Source of the DNA: Symsagittifera roscoffensis
Taxonomy: Eukaryota > Xenacoelomorpha > Acoela > Convolutidae
Length of the DNA: 64,000 bases
Assembly: GCF_963678635.1 (NCBI RefSeq)
Contig: NC_087064.1
Location: 8,223,671-8,287,670, forward strand
Direction of reading: 5' to 3'
The position numbers were made by a program, and so were the translations under genes. Numbering within the stretch: position 1 is the stretch's first letter; every line of letters starts with the position of its first letter. The notes beneath the pieces are model-generated. The model was given only the letters and a program-made list of their open reading frames with translations, was not told the DNA's origin and did not search any database. Of this stretch, positions 32,292-40,000 are shown one piece after another.

Positions 32292-34235
32292 ATGGAGATA
32301 GACGCGGTGGAGAAAGAGGGGCCGAGCCTGGGCCTGATTCTTGAGAAAACACCAGAGGTCATAAGCATACCGCGCTCAAACAAGAGAGTTGAAGTGAACA
32401 TGGGCGGTGGAGATGGCTTGTTAACCACGAACTTGGGAGTGATATGGAAGCTACTAAGACCCTCCTGGTGTCCACATCCCCATGCGAGTCTAATCGAGGA
32501 AACCACCGAGCGAGTGAGGTTAGCACCAACGGAAGATGAAGATCTGGCGAAGTTGAGTGTGCTACATAAGCTAATCACACCCCAGATGCAAGAGCCAAGC
32601 GAAAGGACGAGCGACCCCGGGTCAGCAAAGAAATTGGAGCCGGGTAGCTGTCTGGATTCGACGTGTGGGAACGGAGAGCACATCTGCGATGGACGGTCAT
32701 GCGTCAGAATACTGTCGTTTCAAAAAGAAGACCTGGTCACTTGGTTCGAAGACATCACAGAAAGGGAGAAAAGTGAAGTGCAAATAATAGCGGAATGTTA
32801 CGCGAGAACCACGGTGAATATAGCGACAGCTCTCGGATTCTTCTCGAGAATGTGTGGTCTGCAGGCACTGGAGAGACTGGAGTCTGAACATCATTTAGTG
32901 ACGGCGTTGAGCGTAGAATCATGGCCCGGGGTGTTGCAGGTGACTCAAAAACACATCCGGAGCTGGAAGGTTGGTCTTGAGGCGGAAATGGGATTTCCCA
33001 TGAGCGAAGCTTATGGCTTGCCATTGAACGCGAAATCGCTGATAGGGTCAATGATGGCCAACTTGTGCGGAAGTCACTACCCGCTACACATGGCGATGGT
33101 GGAAGTGTCCAGCCAGAGAATACTGGTGGACAAAGCCTTCTCAGTGCCCAAGTGCGTGAGGTTGGCTCGGATGTCGCATCACTCGCATAAGTTGTTGAGA
33201 AAAATCAAAGGGACAGTACCAAAAGAATTGAGAGATGACTTAAGCGAAATCTGGGAAGAAGATCTTCTGAAGTTGGAAAGAGAAAACACGAGCGATCACG
33301 AGAGACAAAACGTGATCGGGAAACCTGTGGGAAGTACTCCGAACCTGGAAGACAACGACACGATGCACGAGAAAATGATGGAGCTTGAGCCTCTCTTGGA
33401 AGCCTCAGGGGAGCGTAATCTCAGGAGCATTGAGATCTCTCATGGGGAATGCCCATGCCACTGTTTGGCACAAACGGTGTGGTATCCAGATCACAACAAC
33501 CTTTGCCTGGTGTGGGATGTGGAAGAGATTCGGTCGATCGGACTACCGGATCACCGGCAGAAGGTGACGCTCTTAGTAGTGAGTACGATGTTAGCTCTGA
33601 GATGGATAGAAGAGAATATAACGAAGTATCGGGAGGCGACGACGCCAACGGCTGAGTCAATATACGCGATAGACTACAGCAGGAGACTCGAGTTGTTTGA
33701 GACTGCGTGCAAAGTATTCGCCATACCGACGGAAGTCAGGCACGTATGGAGTCGCTTGAGGTACTTTCCATGGTTTCGGGCGACACTGACGTCTTGGTTG
33801 TACATGACAACGAAAGATCACATGAGAAAAAATCAAAAAGAGTATCGACAGTTCCAGGCCGAGATTGGGCCGGAAGCTTTCAAGAGACCCCTGCTAACCC
33901 ATCGTAATGCGATCACGACAGGATGGAAAAGAGTGGGTAAGATGTCTAGAGACAATACCAAAGCGAGGGAGTCGATACTAGAGGAAGACCTGGCGAAGAA
34001 CGTGAGCTTGAGCCTGCACAACTCCTTTTGCTTGAACCGAGAAGCTAGGGTGAAGGCACTACCCAACCAAGCAAAGAGATTGCAGGAGCAGAGAGAATGG
34101 ATGCGATCCTATGAACAGCTGAAGGCTTGGGAGGAGATTGTGATTAGTTCCGATGATGAAGAGGAACTGTTGAGACAGTTTGCCGCATCTAGCACTTCAG
34201 GATGCAGTACCTCCAAGGCGAAGAGCACGAGATGA
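32292..34235 (+). CDS. ORF2 protein of copy 2, unknown function (647 aa)
   Basis: The ATG opens a 647-codon frame 127 bases after gag-pol. I recognise no enzyme family. There is no signal peptide or transmembrane helix, so it is not an envelope protein. Visible features are LLRPSWCPHPHASL near residue 57; a Cys-containing stretch (CLDSTCGNGEHICDGRSCVR, about 119-138); a probably helical middle; CPCHCLAQTVWYPDH (about 385-399); a Lys/Arg-rich C-terminal region; and IVISSDDEEE near 615-624. This last motif, a hydrophobic core followed by Ser and acids, has the form of a SUMO-interacting motif. In copy 1 homologous sequence is preceded by several kilobases of further coding sequence, so this may be the truncated C-terminal part of a much larger ancestral protein. 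How it is translated is unknown; splicing or reinitiation are options. Confidence 0.8.
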   Translation: MEIDAVEKEGPSLGLILEKTPEVISIPRSNKRVEVNMGGGDGLLTTNLGVIWKLLRPSWCPHPHASLIEETTERVRLAPTEDEDLAKLSVLHKLITPQMQEPSERTSDPGSAKKLEPGSCLDSTCGNGEHICDGRSCVRILSFQKEDLVTWFEDITEREKSEVQIIAECYARTTVNIATALGFFSRMCGLQALERLESEHHLVTALSVESWPGVLQVTQKHIRSWKVGLEAEMGFPMSEAYGLPLNAKSLIGSMMANLCGSHYPLHMAMVEVSSQRILVDKAFSVPKCVRLARMSHHSHKLLRKIKGTVPKELRDDLSEIWEEDLLKLERENTSDHERQNVIGKPVGSTPNLEDNDTMHEKMMELEPLLEASGERNLRSIEISHGECPCHCLAQTVWYPDHNNLCLVWDVEEIRSIGLPDHRQKVTLLVVSTMLALRWIEENITKYREATTPTAESIYAIDYSRRLELFETACKVFAIPTEVRHVWSRLRYFPWFRATLTSWLYMTTKDHMRKNQKEYRQFQAEIGPEAFKRPLLTHRNAITTGWKRVGKMSRDNTKARESILEEDLAKNVSLSLHNSFCLNREARVKALPNQAKRLQEQREWMRSYEQLKAWEEIVISSDDEEELLRQFAASSTSGCSTSKAKSTR

Positions 34236-34665
34236 ATGGGCAAATCGGATGGATCTTGAGTCTTGAGAGGGAAGGGGGGCTTGAGCGTGGATCCGAGTGA
34301 AACTTGGATTCACGAAAAAGAAATTTTAACAAAGCAAATATTGTTACTAATATACTATATTTATTATATAAATCGAAGTGCTGCATGACAATTTCCTGAT
34401 TGAATAGGACAAAAGAGATTTTAAAATGATTGGCTTGAAAAACGAAAATTCAAGGGTGCAGGTGTATGCAGATTTTGGTTGCTGTTTAGCAATAGTGTGA
34501 AAATTTTAAATGGCTGTGAATTTTGGGGTGTAGATAAGCTTAAATCTGCTGCAAACTTCTGTAAATGACCACTGGCACTGTATCTTGAGCAACACTCGGT
34601 TTTTCTGGGACTCACTGGTAGAAGACAGCGCGCGATGAGGACATCGATCTCGAGTCCGGGGAGTA
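34236..34665 (+). other. Copy 2 3' noncoding region with polypurine stretches
   Basis: It contains three CTTGAG motifs within about 35 bases (34255-34287) flanking a purine run (GAGAGGGAAGGGGGG). It ends with CTCGAGTCCGGGGAGTA immediately before the 3' LTR. Either purine run could prime plus-strand synthesis; the LTR-adjacent one is in the expected place. Confidence 0.6.
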
Positions 34666-35580
34666 TGTGCCAGTCGGTCATATTTGGAAGTTTGACCTTG
34701 AGAGAAGCAAAAAACACTTGATTTTGGAGTGAAGTTTAATTTTTCAAAATTTCGAATGGAACCTGTCATGCACGATTTTCTCGCGAGAACTGAAAATCAG
34801 AAAAAGAGATCAGAACAATTTCAGAACGATTAAGACACACACGCGGGAAAGTCGCAAGAAAAAACAGTAGGAAATTGCTATTCGCAATTTCCATCACTAT
34901 AATAATCGAGAGTAGAGCTGTCCCATCTGTGACAGAGACGAGAGCATTCCCTCGAGTTGGATTATTACGATTGGAATACTATTCTTGACTGGACCAGAGT
35001 GAACCTTCGGTGGAAAGGTGGACAGCTAGAGTGTCCCAATGGTTCACGAGAACTTGCAGTCTAGAGTAAAAACTTGTTCTTGTTGTTGAAACTGACTAAC
35101 ATTAAACTCATATTAGTTACTTTATTAATTCTTGAGTTGTTTACCGACTTATTTACTTCCTGGTTCTTGAGCGTGCTACAATGTGAGTACTTAATTTAAA
35201 TTCTAGAGTGTGTTTTATGATTGTTATGTTGAGGTAAGGCGAGTTTTAGGTTGATCCATCTGAAATGGATCAAAGTTCCACTGTCTAATAAAAAGTAACT
35301 TAACGGATTGTTCCAACCCGGTTTTTAACGGCGTTCATGTGTTTTGGGTATCTAGAGACCTAAGTATGGGGACGTTTCTAATTCTAGAGTGGGGGGATAT
35401 TTTAGTAGTAGCCTTTAAGCTGTAACGGGTCGTAGTCTCATGTCACAAGCGAACCGAACTGGCTCCGACCGTTCTTGAGGTAGAAAAGCACAAGAGATAG
35501 TGTCCCTGACCCTTGAGCCAGTGGTTATAGGGCCTATTTTTCTTAAGCCTCATGTGTGACTGCAGTAGACGAATGTTACA
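34666..35580 (+). repeat. Copy 2 3' LTR, 915 bp
   Basis: It is the same length as the 5' LTR and differs at one visible base (35475 T, where 20663 is C). The T completes a CTTGAG motif. Hairpins lie at 34870-34892 and 35251-35273, and AATAAA at 35287-35292. Confidence 0.95.
35287..35292 (+). promoter_or_regulatory. LTR polyadenylation signal (AATAAA), 3' copy
   Basis: This is the hexamer expected to end copy 2 transcripts. It lies 14 bases after the end of the conserved hairpin. Confidence 0.65.
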
Positions 35581-35740
35581 CTGTAACGGGTTTTTGGTCC
35601 CATGTCGCAAGTGAACCGAATTGGCTCCGACCGTTCGAGGTAGAAAAACACAAGAGATAGTGTCGCTGACTCTTGAGCCGATACTTATAGGGCCTATTTT
35701 TCTTTAATCTCATATGTGAACGAAGTACGCGACTGTTACA
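35581..35740 (+). repeat. Copy 1 3' LTR, right part (LTR1)
   Basis: It resumes LTR1 at CTGTAACGGG and ends GACTGTTACA. It aligns with the last 160 bases of the copy 2 LTR with clear divergence. With 19105-19852 it reconstitutes the LTR interrupted by copy 2. Confidence 0.9.
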
Positions 35741-36492
35741 TTCGAACTGAGAAGTCGCACTTCTGAGAAACGGCAAAAACCGCCATTTTGGAAGAAAACC
35801 AGAAGAAAATCAGAACAACAATAGTTGCGACGAAGATAACTACAAGAAAATCGAAGATCAGAATCGAAGAAAAAGCAGAGTTAGCAGAGACCGTTCCGAG
35901 TTGCAACGATTGTGTCGCTACAATCGTTGCAAGGCCGTTCACAACAACGGTGAAGGGTAGAAAAACAGCCTTCCGGAAAGAAGATAAGGTTGTTATTTCC
36001 CCGGATTCAGGAATCCGGAGGGGTCTCGGGATTTGAACTGAAACTGTTTTTTATAAATTTTTAGTTTCCCGGTTATGTCTTGAATTGAATTTATTTAAGA
36101 TCTGAATTCATTTTACGACGATGAGAAGCTAGGAGTTGGGGGAAAGGGTTGATCCATCTTCGATGGAGATGATGATTTTTATCTACTGAACAAAAACAAT
36201 AATAATATAATAGAAAGTAGTAGCCCTGTTTTTAGGAGTGAACTCGTGGTCTGCAGATACTGAGACCCAGCCATGAGCTCACTATTTTGCATGTAAGTAA
36301 GTTAATTTGAGCGTTCTGGTCGAAGCCGGAGAACAGTAACGTTTTTGTCGACCCGATGTTAGAAAGACCACCAAAAGAACTGGCTTTGGTAGAGACGGTG
36401 AAAAGTATGTAGAGCTTTGTTTAGACGCTGGCCAGTCGTTTTATAGCTTAGCTTTATTTTCCGTCGATATGTACTTAAGGGCGAATGTTACA
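35741..36492 (+). repeat. Third, highly divergent LTR of the same family, lacking its first 100 or so bases
   Basis: It ends GCGAATGTTACA like the other LTRs. It shares small colinear blocks with them (AAATCAGAACAA, TTGATCCATC, CTGTTTTTAG, GAACTGGCT, GCCAGTCG). It contains perfect hairpins: a 13-bp stem with a 6-base loop (35901-35932), an 8-bp stem (36001-36018) and a 6-bp stem (36153-36167). The last occupies the place of the LTR hairpin in copy 2. Its 5' piece is not directly upstream, which fits copy 1 having inserted into it. Confidence 0.65.
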
Positions 36493-37099
36493 GCTAGCAT
36501 TAAATTAGCGACAAAACGAAATTGTAAAAACAAAACAGGTGAAAACTCTCAGAAATGTGTGACTAAATGAAGAAAATTGCTACGTAATAGTTGTTACATA
36601 GTTTTCGTTATAATTGTGAAGTTGTGATTGGTTAAATTTTTTAAGTTTTGAAATAATGCTGCTTTTTATGATCTTTGATCGTTTTGTACAGATAGTTTAG
36701 ATTTTTAAAACCTGATTGTGTACAAAAATGTGCGAAAACGTTTTTTTGAATTTACAATTTTAACGCATTCTCAAAAAGAATTTGTTTTGCTGTATCAAAT
36801 CCGACTGCATTCTGGTCGAATAGATCGGTTTTCTATCGATGTTATATCCTATCTAGCTTTTGCACTGACCATAACTAATTGGAAGGACCCCTTTCGTAAT
36901 TAATTTTTTTTCAAAAGTGCTAATGTAGTGTAACATTTTAGTTCTTATTCCATTGAGAACTTAACTTTTTATCACACCTCACAGAAAAAACAACAGTAAC
37001 TTGAAATTTTTGTGTTACTTGCACTGCACAGTAACCGGCTATCCTTGCTGCTAATTATCTTGAGATACTTTTTCAGATTTATGTATATTTTAATCGGAC
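36493..37099 (+). other. Intergenic region upstream of the LRP5/6-like gene
   Basis: This AT-rich stretch of about 600 bases has no convincing ORF. Near its end a pyrimidine tract with AG (TACTTTTTCAG, AG at 37075-37076) lies 23 bases before the start codon. This suggests that the 5' UTR is joined by cis- or trans-splicing. No clear TATA or initiator is seen. Confidence 0.5.
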
Positions 37100-40000
37100 A
37101 TGAAAAATCTGATTATATTAGCAATACTTATATACCTGGGGAGGTGCTCTAAACTCTTTCAAGTAATGCATGCAAGTAGTAATTTGTGTAAAATTTCATT
37201 CCTGGACTCGAGAGAAACCTATGACATTGAATGCGGTTATATTATTGCCGACGAACAACAGGTTTTGTCAGCTAGTGGACGCGAATTGAAATCATACGAA
37301 TGGAATCGGCAAAGCATTGAGTTTGTTCCGAAAGTTCGTGTTCTGAGTTTCCCTCTTAATATTAGAGAACTGGGACCATTGGCTTTTTCTGGGATGAAAC
37401 CAAATACCCTCTATCTTATAGATGTGAAAACCAAGAGTTTGTTTCTTTTTGAGTTGGAAACTCTTAAACTCCGGATTCTTGCTCGAAATGAAATTCTGGG
37501 CTCATGCTGGAAAATGTATGTGGACCCCGATGAAGAAAGAATCCATTATCTGATCAAAAGTGGATCGAGCACGAATGTGAAATATACTTCGTCAAATCTC
37601 ATCGGCGAAAACTTTTCACCGACCATGCGAATTCCTTCGACTGATGTTATTTTCGGTTATTCTCTCGAGACTCGACTAAGAATATACTTTTGCAAGAACG
37701 GCAAGGTTTATCGTTTCAAAGCAAATGAAAATGACGAACTTTTCAGTGTACGGCTAGGATATGGATGTGAAAGCTTTGTTGTCGATAATGATGCTTTCGT
37801 GTTTACTTTGAATTCATCCAGCATTCGCGTTTCAATAACTGGTGATATTCTGTCAAATGATGAAAAAATTGAAGCGTTAGTAGCCACAGTCTCCACAATA
37901 ATGTCTGTTTCGTCAGGTCAGAATACTAGCAATGCTTGTCAAAAATCTCAATGCGCTGAGTTTTGTGTTCTGGTAAACAAAAATCCGTACTGTCTATGTT
38001 CTGGGTCCTTTATAGACTCCACGGGTTGTACTGAGGTGTCTGGTAATAAAATATTGATTTCTACCAGTGATTCCATATACGAATTGTCCATGGACAAAAA
38101 ACGATCACTAGAAAATGAGATCTATAGAGTACAAACTGGAGCCATAGAGTTCATAGTCTTCGATTATCTTAGCAACAATCTGTTCTTTGGTCAAAAGGAC
38201 ACAAGAAAAAACGGAGAAACTTTGACTGTGTTCAAATGTGACCAACTTGACTGTATCAACAGTGAAGTTTTTGGTCAAGTGTCTTCTGGGATCGGCGAGT
38301 TTCAAGTCACAGCTTACGACGTTGTATCTGGCTTGATGTATTTCACAGATAATCATTATAATTTGGGGGTCATTAAATTGAGAGGAAACTTACCCTTCGG
38401 TAAAATTTTAGTCAGATCAGGACTCTCGTATGCTTGGTCGGTTGAAAATAGCGACCTCAAGCTAAGAGGTCTAGCGGTCGACCCAGTGGCGGGGTATCTT
38501 TTTTTCGGCGACGTGTCGCAAAAAAACTTGGTATACAGATCTGATTTAAAAGTTAACGAAGTTAACCTGCTAGATTTGAAACAAACGTTGGACTGGCCGA
38601 ACAACATGGTTGTTGATCCTACCAACAAAACTCTTTATATTATTGACGGCAATAGGTTAATAGTTCACAAGTGCGATTATTTCGGCAATACTCACGAGCT
38701 GTTGAACTCGCAACATGAAAGTGGGGAACCAACTAACGGCCTCGTGAAGTTTGGATCCAATTTTTTTATTTCGAAGCGATACAAGGGAAGCGTGCTCATG
38801 TTTGATTCACAAACGAGACAAATAACAACAGCGTTTGACGCAGATGGTCCGATTGTCAGTCTTTTGCTTGTCTCCGAGGAAGAAAAACATCGGAGCTTAA
38901 AATTGCGAAACGGGTGCTCAGATAATAACGGCGGATGTTCGCACTTCTGCTTTTCGACCTCCAAATCTACGAGCATAAATTGGAGCAACCGTGATGAGAA
39001 AAACGAGATAATTTTTAGCCGAACTTGCGGCTGCCCCGAGGGAATGGAGCTGTCGAGAGTTAACGATTCTCAATGTTTGTCAGATCATCGCATGTTCTTG
39101 CTGACAAATAGAACTAGCATTCTATTTTTTTCTCCGACTATTGTCGATCCCTTACAAAAAGTACCCTGTAATTTTGATGGTCTCCAAATCACTGGGGAAG
39201 CAGCTTATGACATTCGCCTTCAGATGATATTCTTCATTGCGAACAAGTCCCATGACTCGTCTTCAGTTTATGGATGTAATGTAAGTCAAGAAATGCCATC
39301 TAATTCAGTTAGCTTAAGCAAAGGGGAGTCAGTGAGACTTAGGGAACCCGCTGAATTGGTTCAGAACTTGTCCTCGAAATGGCTGGCTTATGACTGGAGC
39401 AGCAGGTTTATCTTTTGGACAGATTCAACTAGCCGATCAGTTCTGATGAGTACTATTGATGGCAAACATGTTCGTGTAGTTGCATCAGGCTACGATGCAA
39501 TATGCTGCCTTGCATACTTTGTGCCATATCTCTACTTTTTTGCTGATAGAGAGTTGGTACAGGTCTTGGTCAGCAGTGACTGGAACAAACAGTCTGATTC
39601 AAAAGTTCTCTTGGATCTTTGTGGAAACCGTGATGAAGATGAACCATGCCAAGGTGATCGACCCATTGAAATGACTGTGCATTCATCAGGAAGGAAATTG
39701 ATCTTTTTGGGAATTAGTCAGAGCAATCAAAAATTTGCATCGGTTTATGACTTAGACAAGGATAAAGAAGACAACATGCAAGAAATTCTCCAGAATCAAA
39801 TCTCACTTCCTTCATACATTTCCTCGAACCTCAAAGCTCTCGAGCTTAATGGATCATTCATGTTCGCCTTTGGGTCAAAAAGCATGAACGTTTTGACAAT
39901 TGATGAGCAAGGTTTTTGGGCAAATTATCCGTTTAAACCCGAAGATGACGTCAAGTTTTCATTAGATTTGTCCGGTCTAGATCTTCTTTCAGTGACTAAT

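Larger units (their letters stand above)
19854..35580 (+). mobile_element. Copy 2: intact-looking 15.7-kb Ty3/Gypsy LTR retrotransposon
   Basis: It is bounded by two 915-bp LTRs starting TGTGCC and ending GTTACA. Between them lie a 2.6-kb leader, a 2935-codon gag-pol, a 647-codon ORF2 and a 3' noncoding region. The PR-RT-RNase H-INT order, DD35E core and GPY/F module place it in Ty3/Gypsy. I see one difference between the LTRs (20663 C, 35475 T), so the insertion is recent. It lies within LTR1, between bases that are contiguous in an uninterrupted LTR (AAGCT|GTAACGGG). The only flank repeat I can see is CT, with an extra A at 19853, rather than a clean 4-6 bp target duplication. Confidence 0.93.

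Noticed and set aside
32292-34235. ORF2 as an envelope gene
   Set aside because: No signal peptide, membrane helix or glycoprotein-like Cys pattern is visible, so the element is not called an endogenous retrovirus.
35788-36036. 82-codon ORF in the third LTR
   Set aside because: It lies wholly in LTR sequence with hairpins; the Lys/Thr-rich reading is a by-product.
36718-36903. 61-codon ORF upstream of the LRP5/6-like gene
   Set aside because: It is short, AT-rich, and lies in untranslated or promoter sequence; no conserved motif.
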